DNA from: Candidatus Gastranaerophilales bacterium
Lineage (GTDB): Bacteria; Cyanobacteriota; Vampirovibrionia; Gastranaerophilales; Gastranaerophilaceae
Assembly (NCBI GenBank): GCA_944323285.1
Contig: CALURV010000019.1
Location: forward strand, 1-47,098
Direction of reading: 5' to 3'
DNA: 47,098 bases
Under the pieces are notes generated by a model that saw only the letters and a list, made by a program, of their open reading frames with translations, was not told the origin of the DNA and did not search any database. This document shows, one piece after another, positions 1-9,464 of the stretch (the first letter of the stretch is position 1; each line of letters begins with the position of its first letter). Made by a program: the position numbers and the translations under genes.

Positions 1-98
1 TAGTATTCTTGAGTAGATTGTTTCATAAGTAAAACAAGTTCAGTACAAAGATTTTCCGCAATATACATTTGTGAAATATTATTATTTGATGGTTCCAT
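1..98 (-). CDS. N-terminal fragment of an unknown protein, cut by window edge
   Basis: An open frame runs leftwards off the window from an ATG at 96-98, giving about 32 residues (MEPSNNNISQMYIAENL and on) without a stop. The same frame stays open upstream to a stop near 183, and an in-frame TTG lies two codons before the ATG, so the start is uncertain. No clear ribosome binding site is seen. The composition looks like real protein (mixed polar and hydrophobic, no runs of one residue), but the piece is too short to assign. The next feature to its right is a repeat remnant in the same orientation. Confidence 0.35.
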   Translation of the reverse strand, partial: MEPSNNNISQMYIAENLCTELVLLMKQSTQEY

Positions 99-214
99 AT
101 TCAAGAGCTTGTCGACACCATAAAAAATACGATGACTTTTGTTATCGTCTTTTTTATATGGAGATTGGTGAGGGCTTTAATCTGTTTTTTGCGGGTTGCG
201 GATTTTATGTAAGA

Positions 215-231
215 GTGAATTTTTTCTCGGA
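215..231 (-). repeat. Dispersed intergenic repeat, copy A (5' tip only)
   Basis: Seventeen bases on the minus strand (TCCGAGAAAAAATTCAC) are identical to the first 17 bases of the copy at 46972. The similarity stops after the left arm of the first hairpin. This is the only copy found on the minus strand. Confidence 0.55.
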
Positions 232-381
232 CATCATATTATAATAAAATGTAATTTTGTATTAATAAATATTTTCACCAGAATATTTTTTATATTACAG
301 TATTCTTAAGTTGATTATAATAATTTTGCAACAGCATTTTAAATCATATAAATCTTTTTAATAAAACTTTATAAATATTAT

Positions 382-398
382 TATATAGGCAATTTTTA
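382..398 (+). promoter_or_regulatory. 17-base motif shared with the 14297 site
   Basis: TATATAGGCAATTTTTA occurs here, 109 bases before the HExxH protein gene, and identically at 14297-14313, 23 bases before the NADAR-like gene. It may be a promoter or regulator site common to accessory genes. In DNA this AT-rich some chance similarity is expected, but the GGC core makes a 17-base identity notable. The rest of 232-507 shows no gene. Confidence 0.3.
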
Positions 399-507
399 TT
401 TTCAGGAAGTTTAAAAATTATGTAAATAATAATGTTAAAGATAAAGTTAATTTTAGTAATTAAATTTATTTTGTGAAACTAAGTCTTTAAGGTTTGTTTG
501 GAGAAAA

Positions 508-1302
508 ATGCTGACTATTTCAAACAGTTTCAATATAAGCAAATCATCAAAAATACAAAACAAAGATTTTATTTTTCCAAAGAAAAATAGACTTCAAACT
601 GATGTATTTTATAAAAGTAATGATATTTCTTTTAAAGGTATTCAAGGATTATTTAAAAGAACATCAGACTCTTTACCACAAATTGAAGTTTTACCAAGAG
701 TAAATGTTGATTTTGCTTCACGAATTACAAAACAAATAAGTAAATTTCCAGCAGAATGGCTCAGAAGATTTAAAAATAATAATTATAGAATTATACTAAC
801 GCCTAATTTTTCTGAAGCTTATAAATCACAAAAAGTATTTGATCCGAACATTGAAAATTTTGAGATAGTTAATCCACAAGGAACGTTAGGGATTACATAT
901 TCAGAAGGAAGATTTGGAAAAAATTTCTTTGCTTTTTGTGATAAACCACCATATTCTGATATATATATGGAAAGTATAGTAAATCACGAATTATCACACG
1001 GAATTGTTAATATATTAGGATTAGATAAAAATCCAAAAATATTAGAATTACTAAAAAAAGATGTCGAATTAATAATTAAAGATAGAAAACTTGATGAATT
1101 AAATCCAAATGAAAGACGATTAATATCTCACTACTTCTTTAATAATCAGGCATATCTCCCAATAGATGAGATAGTTGCAGATGTTTTGGCATGGAATAAA
1201 AGTGCGGGATGCTACGGAAGTGGACTTGTTATGGGTATAAATAATCCAAATCTTATGAAGAATTTGTTTCCAAATTTATCAAACTATTTAAGAACAATCT
1301 AA
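508..1302 (+). CDS. HExxH metallopeptidase-like protein
   Basis: A 264-residue protein. Residues 160-164 (HELSH) form an HExxH zinc site within VNHELSHGIVN. A later YLPIDEIVADVLAW segment has a glutamate at about 221 that could be the third zinc ligand, as in gluzincins of the anthrax lethal-factor or WLM type. The first ~45 residues are polar, with no classical signal peptide, and end in an ISFKG motif (40-44) seen in variant form in other lineage-type proteins of this window. A GGAG site precedes the ATG. The stop overlaps the convergent kinase-like gene by four bases. The zinc motif is clear. The substrate and the secreted or effector role are inferred. Confidence 0.7.
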   Translation: MLTISNSFNISKSSKIQNKDFIFPKKNRLQTDVFYKSNDISFKGIQGLFKRTSDSLPQIEVLPRVNVDFASRITKQISKFPAEWLRRFKNNNYRIILTPNFSEAYKSQKVFDPNIENFEIVNPQGTLGITYSEGRFGKNFFAFCDKPPYSDIYMESIVNHELSHGIVNILGLDKNPKILELLKKDVELIIKDRKLDELNPNERRLISHYFFNNQAYLPIDEIVADVLAWNKSAGCYGSGLVMGINNPNLMKNLFPNLSNYLRTI

Positions 1303-4300
1303 GCTACAGCTGTTGAAGTTTGGATTCCTGCATTTTTAATAATCATTTGAAAGAAAGTTATCATTGCTTGGTCATTATTTTGATATGCCCATTGCATAAT
1401 AGGTTTAATTGTTTGCCAAGTTTCTTTAGGATTAACTTTAAATGATTTTAAAATACCATTCATTAAATCTTTTATATCAACTGCTTTACTTGCTGAAGTG
1501 CCACAAGCTCTATTTATAGCTCTTGAAGTTTCAATCCTTTGTAAAGTTGCTTTCATTAAGTTTGAATTGCTGGAATTTGGAATAATATTTAATTCTTTCA
1601 TAATTCCATTAATTGTATTTTGAGTATATTGAGTGCTTTTTAAATTAACTCCTGCTTTATACAATCTTTCATCCAAAAGTTGTGCAAACTGTTCCGTCAA
1701 TTGTACTTTATCTGCTCCGCTTGGAAGTGTTGCACCATCTAGCATAGCTTCAGCAATACCTTTTGAATTTCCTATCATCATGTTTAATGATAACCCAATA
1801 TCTTGTAAAGTTTGAGAATTTGTTCTTTGAACAACGTTGCCTGCATCGATATATACAATTTTAGGCTTGCCTGTTGTTGCATCAAAATCAACAAATACAT
1901 TTCCCGGATGTGGGTCGGCATGGATTGTTCTTGTTCCTGATTTTCCCACAAACATTGCCTGTTCATTTTGTGCTTTTTGATATGCAATACCTAAATCACC
2001 CATCCAAGTTTCTGGTGTTTTTAATGCAGGATTTGCTTCAATTTCTTTAGCATATTTTGCAAAATATTCAGTTGGATTTTCTTTATATAGTTCAATCATC
2101 TTTAATAACCCATCAAGAGGTACACCACTAGCTTTTTCTTGAATCATTGAAATATTTCTACCATTTAATGTTCCAACCTCCAAAGTTTGAGCTACACTAA
2201 ATCTGCTTGCATCTTCTGCCAATCCTCTTGCAGATTGTGCTTCAATTTTAAAATCAAGTTCTCTATCCCAAGCATCAAACATACTATTGATAAGATTTAA
2301 TTTATATTCTTTTTCAGTAGGGTCAGAAATAAATTCTTCAATATATCTTGTAAACATTGCTCTATCTTGTGCAAATTTTTCAGAAGTAACACCATCTTTT
2401 AACATTTTAATTACAACTTCTGTGCCGTCAGCAGTTTCCGCTAAATAGGTTTCACCGATAGTGCCTGCACCGAAAGATTTTTTAATAGTATATTTGCCTG
2501 TACCATATAATTCATCAGCTAATGCTTGTGCTTGAGGAATATCTCTTGATGTAATTCCTTTGCTTGTAAACTGTTTAAGGATTTCTAAAACATCAGGTGG
2601 CAATGAATCATCAGAAGAAAAAGTTTGTGCAAATTTAGAAATAAGAATATTTGATTCTTCCATTATTGCCTGAATTTGTTTTTCTCTTGGCATATTTTTA
2701 AATGTTTCTGATGATGTTAATTTTGATAATCTTTCTTTTAAAATTTCTGTGCTTTCATCAAGACCCGAACGAGCCGCACTTGATTGCATAGATGTTAATT
2801 GTTGTTCAAGTTTTGCATTAAATGCCTCAACTTCATTATAGTATTTTGTAAAATCTTCTAAACCTTCTTCAATATTTCCTGATAAAATTTTTGTTCTAGC
2901 TGCTTCTGCTGCATTGTCTAATGTTGTAGCATCAGCTTTTAATTTAGAATATAAAGCTTTTAATCTATCTGGCAAATCGCCAAGTTGTTTATAAGCATTA
3001 GTCCCGGGTATTTTCTTTCCTTGTTCAATAGCCTCATTTGCAATTCTTATTCCATTGTCCAGAACTTCTTGTGTGTAATTAATACCATTTGTAGTTATTT
3101 GTGTTAAATTATTTTTTTCGTTTACAATAGCCAATAAGCCTTCTTCTAATTCTGCACTTAAGGTTCCGATTTTATCGTTAACTATATCTGTCATTGAAAT
3201 ACCTTTTTGTGCTAATTGTGCAATTTTAGAAGATGGATCTGCACCTTGTGCAATATCCTCTAAAATTTCAACAATAAGTGCTCTATTTTCTTGTGATAGG
3301 GCATTTAAGTCATTATTTAATGCAGAAGTATTACGAAGTATTGCAGTAATGTTGTCATTTATTTGAAATAGGTTTTCCTCTAAACCATCTAATAAATCCG
3401 AACCGTTAACATGAACATCCTCAACAAAACTTTGTGCTTTGTTAATAACTTCACCAAGTCCTCTAAGTACTTCTGTATCTGGATTTTCCACAACGGGAAC
3501 ATTCATCATTGCGCTTTTAGCGGTAGAGTAATTAACATCTACCTTATTTTGTAATTTACCTGTAAATTTACCAACTCCATTTCCCAAAATTCTCATACCG
3601 CCACCGATAATAGGTGACAAAACAAAACCACTAACAGTACCTGTACCAACTTCACTCATAAATCCTTCAATAGATTTATTTTCGCTATCACCTGCAAGGT
3701 ATCTTGTTCCTGAATCAACTGCACCTGAAAGCGCACCATTTATAGCCATATCAGTACCCATTGCCAATGCCCTTGAAGCAAGTGTACCACCTGTATATTT
3801 TATATTTGTTGTTAATAATGTTCTTGTTAATGCACCTTTTGCTGTTCCCTCAAGAGTTTCTCTTAATACAACTTCTCCGCCTTCACGAATTGCAGTTACA
3901 CCAACTTTTCCTGCAACTGCTTTACCTGCTGCACCGCCAACTCCTGCGGTAATTGGTGCAAAAATACCATTTACACCACCTGTTGCAAGGTCATATCCTA
4001 ATGAATCATAATCTCTTCCGCCAACAGCAGCATCTATACCTTTAATAGCAATTTTGGAAGCTGCACCTGCTGCACCTGCAATACCAAAACCTGCGGCAAC
4101 AAGTCCCAATGAAGCACCGCCTGTAAATGGTGAAGCCGCAATTCCAACTCCTGTTGCTAATGCAAATGCACCAAATGAAGCAATACCGGATACGATATCT
4201 GCAACTATATCAACACATTGCTTTTGACCTTCTTTATATCCGTTAACAGCTTTTTCCATTTCTTCTTGGGAAATTTCACCATTTTCAAATTGTTCTATTG

Positions 4301-4592
4301 CTTTTTCGGCTTTGTTAGAACCTGCTCCAATGCCAGTTAAATTTTTAAATCCATCCCAAAGTTTACCAATAAAGCCTTGTTCTGATTTTGTTTTTTCAAT
4401 ATCCTTTTTTAATTCTGAAACATTTACTTGATTATTAGAGGTTAACTGTGAAGAAACCTCTATGGAATCAGTATTCATATTATTTTCGAATTGAGTTGAA
4501 AAAATTTTTTCATTGTCTGTATTAATAGAATTTGATATGGCTTTTATTCCTGTATATAAATATGGATCATAACTAATTTCATTAATGTTCAT
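1299..4592 (-). CDS. Giant protein: glycine-rich module + coiled region + UbiB/AarF-like kinase
   Basis: A 1097-residue protein in three parts. Residues ~61-340 are a glycine/alanine-rich hydrophobic module that begins with a short helical stretch (IGKLWDGFKNLTG, then GYKEGQKQCVD). It is clearly homologous to residues ~50-320 of the calpain-like protein at 10578. Residues ~370-690 are polar, helical and coiled-coil-like. Residues ~700-950 match the ABC1/ADCK/UbiB atypical kinase family: glycine-rich loop FGAGTIGE (~705), lysine in VVIKMLK (~727), DRELDFKIEA, HADPHPGN (~888) and YIDAGN (~915). UbiB kinases normally support quinone biosynthesis and lack such an N-terminus, so a different role is likely (effector or membrane-associated regulator). 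The N-terminus has no signal peptide. It converges with the HExxH gene with a four-base overlap. Confidence 0.8.
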   Translation of the reverse strand: MNINEISYDPYLYTGIKAISNSINTDNEKIFSTQFENNMNTDSIEVSSQLTSNNQVNVSELKKDIEKTKSEQGFIGKLWDGFKNLTGIGAGSNKAEKAIEQFENGEISQEEMEKAVNGYKEGQKQCVDIVADIVSGIASFGAFALATGVGIAASPFTGGASLGLVAAGFGIAGAAGAASKIAIKGIDAAVGGRDYDSLGYDLATGGVNGIFAPITAGVGGAAGKAVAGKVGVTAIREGGEVVLRETLEGTAKGALTRTLLTTNIKYTGGTLASRALAMGTDMAINGALSGAVDSGTRYLAGDSENKSIEGFMSEVGTGTVSGFVLSPIIGGGMRILGNGVGKFTGKLQNKVDVNYSTAKSAMMNVPVVENPDTEVLRGLGEVINKAQSFVEDVHVNGSDLLDGLEENLFQINDNITAILRNTSALNNDLNALSQENRALIVEILEDIAQGADPSSKIAQLAQKGISMTDIVNDKIGTLSAELEEGLLAIVNEKNNLTQITTNGINYTQEVLDNGIRIANEAIEQGKKIPGTNAYKQLGDLPDRLKALYSKLKADATTLDNAAEAARTKILSGNIEEGLEDFTKYYNEVEAFNAKLEQQLTSMQSSAARSGLDESTEILKERLSKLTSSETFKNMPREKQIQAIMEESNILISKFAQTFSSDDSLPPDVLEILKQFTSKGITSRDIPQAQALADELYGTGKYTIKKSFGAGTIGETYLAETADGTEVVIKMLKDGVTSEKFAQDRAMFTRYIEEFISDPTEKEYKLNLINSMFDAWDRELDFKIEAQSARGLAEDASRFSVAQTLEVGTLNGRNISMIQEKASGVPLDGLLKMIELYKENPTEYFAKYAKEIEANPALKTPETWMGDLGIAYQKAQNEQAMFVGKSGTRTIHADPHPGNVFVDFDATTGKPKIVYIDAGNVVQRTNSQTLQDIGLSLNMMIGNSKGIAEAMLDGATLPSGADKVQLTEQFAQLLDERLYKAGVNLKSTQYTQNTINGIMKELNIIPNSSNSNLMKATLQRIETSRAINRACGTSASKAVDIKDLMNGILKSFKVNPKETWQTIKPIMQWAYQNNDQAMITFFQMIIKNAGIQTSTAVA

Positions 4593-4780
4593 TTAATAAA
4601 TCCTGTTATTTTTGTATACTATGATTACTTATTAAAAAAAATTTTTGAAATGTGAAATTGCCAAAAATAAAAGAATTTATTAAGAAATATATATATTAAT
4701 TATATATTAAATCTATTTTTTGTATTTAAAGAGCATATTAATAATATGTTTAATGTTTAAGTTACCATTTAAATTTTATT

Positions 4781-4853
4781 GAGTGGCGTTTTTAAAAGGT
4801 GAGTACTTTGTTAGCGAGGATGAGGTGGTAACAAAGTGCGATTCTAGATTATA
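4781..4853 (+). repeat. Dispersed intergenic repeat, copy B (3' part)
   Basis: This copy carries the last ~70 bases of the repeat, including the second hairpin: GTACTTTGTT at 4803-4812 pairs with AACAAAGTGC at 4830-4839 through one G-T wobble. It ends in the usual ATTCTAGATTA tail. It lies in the 310-base gap 4593-4902, which otherwise shows nothing but AT-rich sequence upstream of the kinase-like gene. Confidence 0.75.
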
Positions 4854-4902
4854 TCTTGCTTTAGAAACAGTAAAATCAAAGAAACAAGTTTCGCCGTCGA
4901 CA

Positions 4903-5178
4903 TTAAAAAGAAGGGTTTTCTAATTTTCTTCTTGCTTCATTTATTGCTTTTGATTTCGCTTGTTCAATTCTTTGTATATCAAAATTTGCATTTTCTACAT
5001 ATTCTCTTATGCAATCTTTATAATCATCTATATCCTTTTCTGATGGTTCAAATGAATATAAATGACAATTTGGCTCTGGATATTCCATAAAGTTCAAATT
5101 GCTTCCTCCAATTACATAAGCAAATGAAAAATTTTGATTTATTAAAAGAATAAATAATAATATTATAATTTTTTTCAT
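4903..5178 (-). CDS. Small exported protein, unknown
   Basis: A 91-residue protein with a typical signal peptide (MKKIIILLFILLINQNFSFA) followed by a short mature part with two cysteines (in PNCHLY and DCIREY) that could form one disulfide. The C-terminal third is helical and charged (IEQAKSKAINEARRKLEN). No family is recognised. It follows the histidine kinase gene on the same strand after 53 bases, so it may be co-transcribed. A periplasmic or secreted location is inferred from the signal peptide. Confidence 0.6.
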   Translation of the reverse strand: MKKIIILLFILLINQNFSFAYVIGGSNLNFMEYPEPNCHLYSFEPSEKDIDDYKDCIREYVENANFDIQRIEQAKSKAINEARRKLENPSF

Positions 5179-5231
5179 ATAAAATCTTTATAGTTAATAA
5201 CTTTATTAAGAATAACATAAATCAATATTTT

Positions 5232-6485
5232 TTAGTATGATTTTTCTGTTAAAGAAGTTTGCGAATGTTTATTTGATTTTTGCGGATAGAAGTTTATTGT
5301 AAATCCAAAAGTATTATAACCGTTAGGGCTTGAGTTATATATAAATTTGCCTCCATTTAGTTCTAATAAAGAATTAGATAAATATAATCCCAAACCTGTT
5401 GATAATCCTTCACATTTTTGGCTGAAAATTTTATCTTTATTAAATAAACATTCTAATAGTTCTTGAGATAAGTAATTCCCCTCATTAGTTACTTGAAATA
5501 TAAACTTATTATCTTCAATTTTGGTTTTTATAAATATTGTAGAGTTTTCTTTACTATGATTAACTGCATTAATAAGTATATTACTTATTATTCTTTTTAT
5601 ATGCATTTTATCTGCAAGAAGATGTATTTTTGCAGTTTTATTATTTTGTTCAAATTTAGAGTTTTTAATATTAAGAATTAACTTATTTTCATTAAATATA
5701 TCTCTAATTAAATCATTAACATCAAAAGAACTAATATTTACAGCTACTCTTTTATTATCAAATTTATAAAGCCATAACATATTAATAAGCATATCTAGCA
5801 TATTATTGCAAGAGTTTAAAATGTCATTTAAAAAACTTCTTTGAGTTTCATTTATCTCACCAAAATTACCTTTTAATAGTAATTCAAGAGCTCTTATTTG
5901 TGCAACAGCAGGGGTTTTTAAGTCGTGAGTTATTGTTGCTATTATATTTTTATTGTTATCATTGTATGAATGATTATTTATATCCTGTTCTATATTTTTT
6001 ATAAATACTGCAATATTCTTTATTTCTTTATTATCAAAAATTGCTATTTTATGGATATTGTATTTAGTTATTGATGAATTAGTTTTTACTATTCTTTCAC
6101 AATCTAATGTATTTCCTTGTTTATATAATTTACTCTCTTCTTTTTTTATTTCTTCTAAATCAAACATTGCATAAAGTTGGTTAGTTATTGTTTTGTAATC
6201 CGCATTTTCTTTAATATTTAATAAGTTAAAAAATTCTTTATTCGCTATTAGAATATTATTATTTAAATCTTTTACAAAAGCAGGAATAGGTATATTGTTT
6301 ATTATGTTATATAAATCGTTTAGATTATATATTGTGTTATTTCTTTTTTCATATAGTTTTAGCATTGAGAGTAAATAAATATAAATTAATATCAAAAAAA
6401 TATTACTTATAGAATTTATGCCAACAGTAAGAGTATAGATAATTATTCCTGTTAAAAGAAATAAAAAAGTTATTTTATGTTTCAT
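5232..6485 (-). CDS. PAS-containing sensor histidine kinase
   Basis: A 417-residue protein. The N-terminus has two hydrophobic segments (about 1-42) with a very short loop, so sensing is probably in the membrane or cytoplasm. A PAS-like domain follows (IPIPAFVKDLNNNILIANKEFFNLL, about 70-165). The HisKA dimerisation motif THDLKTPA has its phospho-acceptor at His187. The HATPase_c domain shows the N-box (ISNILINAVNHS) and a GLGLYLSNSLLELNGG glycine box. No response regulator gene lies next to it, so its partner must be elsewhere. The kinase assignment is firm. The signal is unknown. Confidence 0.88.
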   Translation of the reverse strand: MKHKITFLFLLTGIIIYTLTVGINSISNIFLILIYIYLLSMLKLYEKRNNTIYNLNDLYNIINNIPIPAFVKDLNNNILIANKEFFNLLNIKENADYKTITNQLYAMFDLEEIKKEESKLYKQGNTLDCERIVKTNSSITKYNIHKIAIFDNKEIKNIAVFIKNIEQDINNHSYNDNNKNIIATITHDLKTPAVAQIRALELLLKGNFGEINETQRSFLNDILNSCNNMLDMLINMLWLYKFDNKRVAVNISSFDVNDLIRDIFNENKLILNIKNSKFEQNNKTAKIHLLADKMHIKRIISNILINAVNHSKENSTIFIKTKIEDNKFIFQVTNEGNYLSQELLECLFNKDKIFSQKCEGLSTGLGLYLSNSLLELNGGKFIYNSSPNGYNTFGFTINFYPQKSNKHSQTSLTEKSY

Positions 6486-6553
6486 TTGAAAAAAGTTCTC
6501 TCTGCTTAGTAATAAAATATAAAATTATTGAAAACTTGTCATCAGACACTTGG

Positions 6554-7276
6554 CTAGTTTTGTTTAGAATACTTAGCCAAAGGTATAATAAGGCAGTCTT
6601 CAAGTCGCATATGAATTTTTTTGCCGCATTTTGCTCTATAGTGAAGCCCGGGAGTAATTACCCCAATAATTAAACCAACCCCTGCACCTATTGGCATGCC
6701 TAGTGCTAATGCTCCTGTTCCGGCGGAATTAGAACCTGCTCCTATCCAAGCGCCTAAACCTGAGCCTACACCAAATAGTCCTACAGTATATGCTGCAATT
6801 TTTCCTGCTGATTTCCAGCCCGATACTTTTAATGCATTATCTTTATCAAAAGGATATGCTATTAATGGTAAAGTACATCCATTTGGAAGCAAAATTTCTT
6901 TAAATAAAATATATACCTTTGCACTGCGATTAAATATTTTTGGTTTTTCTATACAGGTTATACATCCTATTATTTTTGTATTACAAGGAAGCAGGCAGGT
7001 GCCTTCTATTGTGGATAGACCATTCGGAAGTGAAAAGTCAATCATATCACCTTTTTTTGCATTTTTAGAATTAAAATATGAGTTAAATGTTATTTCAACT
7101 GCATTATTAGCTAAAATTACTGCCTTATTTGCAGTTATTTTAACTGTTGTTACATTTGTTTTTTTATATTGCGGTAAATGTTCCAGCCTATAAGGTTCAT
7201 AATTTCCTTGGGCATATGAAAAATTTACATTGATAAAAAATATTAATAGAAAAATACAAAAAACATTTTTATACAT
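6554..7276 (-). CDS. Exported glycine-zipper protein, unknown
   Basis: A 240-residue protein with an N-terminal signal peptide ending near SYAQG. The middle part has a beta-rich segment with paired cysteines (CLLPCNTKIIGCITC) and the pattern LPCNTKIIG, recalling the 'P.GT.I.G.V' strand of TrbI/VirB10-like outer proteins. Residues ~155-210 form a glycine-rich hydrophobic hairpin (GVGSGLGAWIGAGSNSAGTG) that looks like a glycine zipper. An envelope location is likely. It lies just upstream of the histidine kinase gene on the same strand, with a 68-base gap. Function is not recognised. Confidence 0.6.
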   Translation of the reverse strand: MYKNVFCIFLLIFFINVNFSYAQGNYEPYRLEHLPQYKKTNVTTVKITANKAVILANNAVEITFNSYFNSKNAKKGDMIDFSLPNGLSTIEGTCLLPCNTKIIGCITCIEKPKIFNRSAKVYILFKEILLPNGCTLPLIAYPFDKDNALKVSGWKSAGKIAAYTVGLFGVGSGLGAWIGAGSNSAGTGALALGMPIGAGVGLIIGVITPGLHYRAKCGKKIHMRLEDCLIIPLAKYSKQN

Positions 7277-7453
7277 TTATAAATCCTCTTAATCGAAATG
7301 ATGTTATCAGTTTAATAGAAAATTCTCATTATCTGAAAGGATAATTTAAATGTTTAAATATTTAAATTATTGCTTTACAAAATAGCAAATTTTTTTATCT
7401 TTATGCCATACTATAAGTGAGTTTAATATAAATAAAGAAGAGGTCTCAATTTA

Positions 7454-7804
7454 ATGAAAGCATCAAGTATATCTTTTGGAAGAGTCATTGCTGTATCCGG
7501 AAAACAAAAGAAGATGGATAAAGTAAATAAAAAGTTATTACCTTATGCAAAAACGGGTAAGGTAATGATAAAAGATGTTTCTTATTATTATAAAAATGCA
7601 TCACCTGTTGGCGAAATGGCTCAAGCAGCTCAAAGGGGAGAGTCCATTGATATATATATTACGGGTAATGATATAAACAAAATAAAAGAGAAACAAACTG
7701 GTTGGCGCTCAATTAGAGATATTTTAGTAAATATTGAAGATTATTTTAGTGCTAATGATATGTTTGTAAGTGAAGTTGTTGATAAAATTGTTAAAAAAAG
7801 CTAA
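7454..7804 (+). CDS. Small conserved-type hypothetical protein
   Basis: A 116-residue, lysine-rich soluble protein that begins MKASSISFGRVIAVSG. The ISFGR at residues 6-10 resembles the short SF(K/G) motif near the N-terminus of the proteins at 508 and 39353. The rest mixes short strands and helices (SIDIYITGNDINKIKEKQTG). An AAGAAGAGG stretch lies before the ATG. It is followed after ten bases by mscL on the same strand, which suggests one transcript. No function can be assigned. Confidence 0.6.
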   Translation: MKASSISFGRVIAVSGKQKKMDKVNKKLLPYAKTGKVMIKDVSYYYKNASPVGEMAQAAQRGESIDIYITGNDINKIKEKQTGWRSIRDILVNIEDYFSANDMFVSEVVDKIVKKS

Positions 7805-7814
7805 AGTAATATAG

Positions 7815-8276
7815 ATGATATTCAAAGATTTTTTTAATGAATTTAAAGAATTTGCTGTTAGGGGTAATGTTATAGATATGGCTGTCGGTATAATTATTGG
7901 CGGGGCTTTTTCTCCTATTGTTAATTCTTTGGTTAAAGATATTATTATGCCGCCTTTTGGTTATATCCTTGGAAGTGTTGATTTTTCTAATCTTTACCTT
8001 TCTATTACACCTTCTGCTCAACATTATTCTACCTTGAAAGAAGCTCAAGATGCCGGTCTGGTTACTATAAATTATGGACTTTTTATTAATACCTTAATTT
8101 CATTTACTATTATTTCTTTTGCTGTCTTTATCCTTGTTAAGGCAATAAATAAGGTAAGAAGAACAAATAAAGATATTGCAGATGTAAAAACAAAGAAATG
8201 CCCTTTTTGTTACTCTGTAATTAATATTAATGCAAAAAAATGTCCTTATTGCTGTTCTTCTTTGATTTCTGATTAA
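7815..8276 (+). CDS. mscL: Large-conductance mechanosensitive channel with C-terminal zinc ribbon
   Basis: A 153-residue protein. The N-terminal helix ([42 protein letters not shown]) is the hallmark MscL S1/TM1 pore segment. TM2 ([25 protein letters not shown]) follows a short periplasmic loop. The channel is a homopentamer that opens under membrane tension and releases solutes in hypo-osmotic shock. The usual cytoplasmic bundle is replaced or extended by a small zinc ribbon, with CPFC and CPYC knuckles in the last ~27 residues. A zinc-bound tail could adjust gating or assembly (inference). Confidence 0.95.
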   Translation: MIFKDFFNEFKEFAVRGNVIDMAVGIIIGGAFSPIVNSLVKDIIMPPFGYILGSVDFSNLYLSITPSAQHYSTLKEAQDAGLVTINYGLFINTLISFTIISFAVFILVKAINKVRRTNKDIADVKTKKCPFCYSVININAKKCPYCCSSLISD

Positions 8277-8330
8277 ATATTTATGTGATTGGTATAGCAA
8301 TTTTCTTTAAAATTGGTTTTTATATTTATT

Positions 8331-8501
8331 ATGGACAATAAAAAAATTATAAAAGATAAAACTGAAGATAAAAAATTGATAAGTGAAGCTCAAAAAGATA
8401 ATGTTCAAAAGCTTCATACCAATCCTATTATACAAAAAATGCTTCGCTGTAATATTTTAGCAGATAAAATGAAGTTTAAGTTTAAAGATTTATTTAGATA
8501 A
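8331..8501 (+). CDS. Small basic hypothetical protein
   Basis: A 56-residue frame from an ATG at 8331. A TTG at 8313 would add six hydrophobic residues and is less likely. The product is lysine-rich and soluble (MDNKKIIKDKTEDKKLIS and so on) with one cysteine. It sits between mscL and prmC on the same strand, with codon use like its neighbours. No family is recognised. It could be a small regulatory or nucleic-acid-binding protein, or not be translated at all. Confidence 0.4.
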   Translation: MDNKKIIKDKTEDKKLISEAQKDNVQKLHTNPIIQKMLRCNILADKMKFKFKDLFR

Positions 8502-8540
8502 TTATTTTTTATTTAAAAAATATTGTAAAATAATTATGTA

Positions 8541-9374
8541 ATGTATAGAAAATCTTTTATAAAATATTATACAGATAATAATTTTTCATTTGATGAAGCT
8601 AAAAGTGAAGTGGATTTTGTTATTGAAATGCTTTTTAATTTTACATCAAAGGATTTTTTTCTTGGAAAAAGTCTTGAAAAATGGCAGATTGATAAGATTG
8701 AAAAGATAATTAAAGAAAGAGTTAATAAAAGAAAACCTATTCAGCAAATAATAGGTTCGGCTTTTTTTTATGGTCGAAGATTTTTTGTTAATGAATATAC
8801 ATTAATACCAAGACCGGAAACTGAAATTTTAGTATCTGAGGTTTTAAAAATTCTTAAAGATATAAATAATCCTAAAATATTAGATATAGGAGCAGGTACG
8901 GGTTGTATCCCCATTACTTTGGCAATAGAAAATAATAATCTAAATGCACATTCTGTAGATGTTTCAAAAGAAGCAATTGAAATGGCAGAAAAAAATGCAT
9001 TATTGCATAATGTTTATGAAAAGATTAAGTTCATAGAGTCTGATTTATTTTCTAAAATAAAAGAAAAATATAATGTAATTGTTTCAAATCCGCCATATAT
9101 TCCTATTAAAGAGAAGGATTCACTTCAATATGAAGTTAAAAATTATGATCCGTCATTAGCTTTATTTGCTAAGGATGAAGACGGAATTGAATATTATAAA
9201 AAAATTATAGCTGACGCACATAAATATCTTTTAGAAGATGGTTTTTTATGTTTTGAAATAGGCCAAAATCAGGGGAAATTAGTCACCGATTTACTTAAAA
9301 ATAATGACTATAAAAATATTAAGATAATTAAAGATTTAAATTCCTTAGATAGAATTGTAATTTCTCAAAAATGA
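8541..9374 (+). CDS. prmC: Release factor glutamine methyltransferase
   Basis: A 277-residue protein that methylates the glutamine of the GGQ motif in release factors RF1 and RF2 using S-adenosylmethionine. It has the PrmC/HemK layout. An N-terminal helical domain (to ~80) ends in RKPIQQIIGSAFFYG. The Rossmann domain has PRPETEILV, the SAM loop DIGAGTGCIPITLA and the catalytic VSNPPYIP motif, which binds the substrate glutamine. Its target PrfA is encoded in this window at 44451, far from it. Expected length and motifs are intact. Confidence 0.95.
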   Translation: MYRKSFIKYYTDNNFSFDEAKSEVDFVIEMLFNFTSKDFFLGKSLEKWQIDKIEKIIKERVNKRKPIQQIIGSAFFYGRRFFVNEYTLIPRPETEILVSEVLKILKDINNPKILDIGAGTGCIPITLAIENNNLNAHSVDVSKEAIEMAEKNALLHNVYEKIKFIESDLFSKIKEKYNVIVSNPPYIPIKEKDSLQYEVKNYDPSLALFAKDEDGIEYYKKIIADAHKYLLEDGFLCFEIGQNQGKLVTDLLKNNDYKNIKIIKDLNSLDRIVISQK

Positions 9375-9464
9375 TATTAATTATCACTTTTCTTTTTTTT
9401 AATGTTATTGTATAATAAATTTGAAAAGTTAAACAAAAAGATAAAAAGAGAAAAGAGGTAAAAA

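Noticed and set aside
6696-7193. A 165-residue plus-strand frame over the glycine-zipper protein gene
   Set aside because: It is antisense to a signal-peptide-bearing protein, is proline-rich from glycine codons, and has no separate support.
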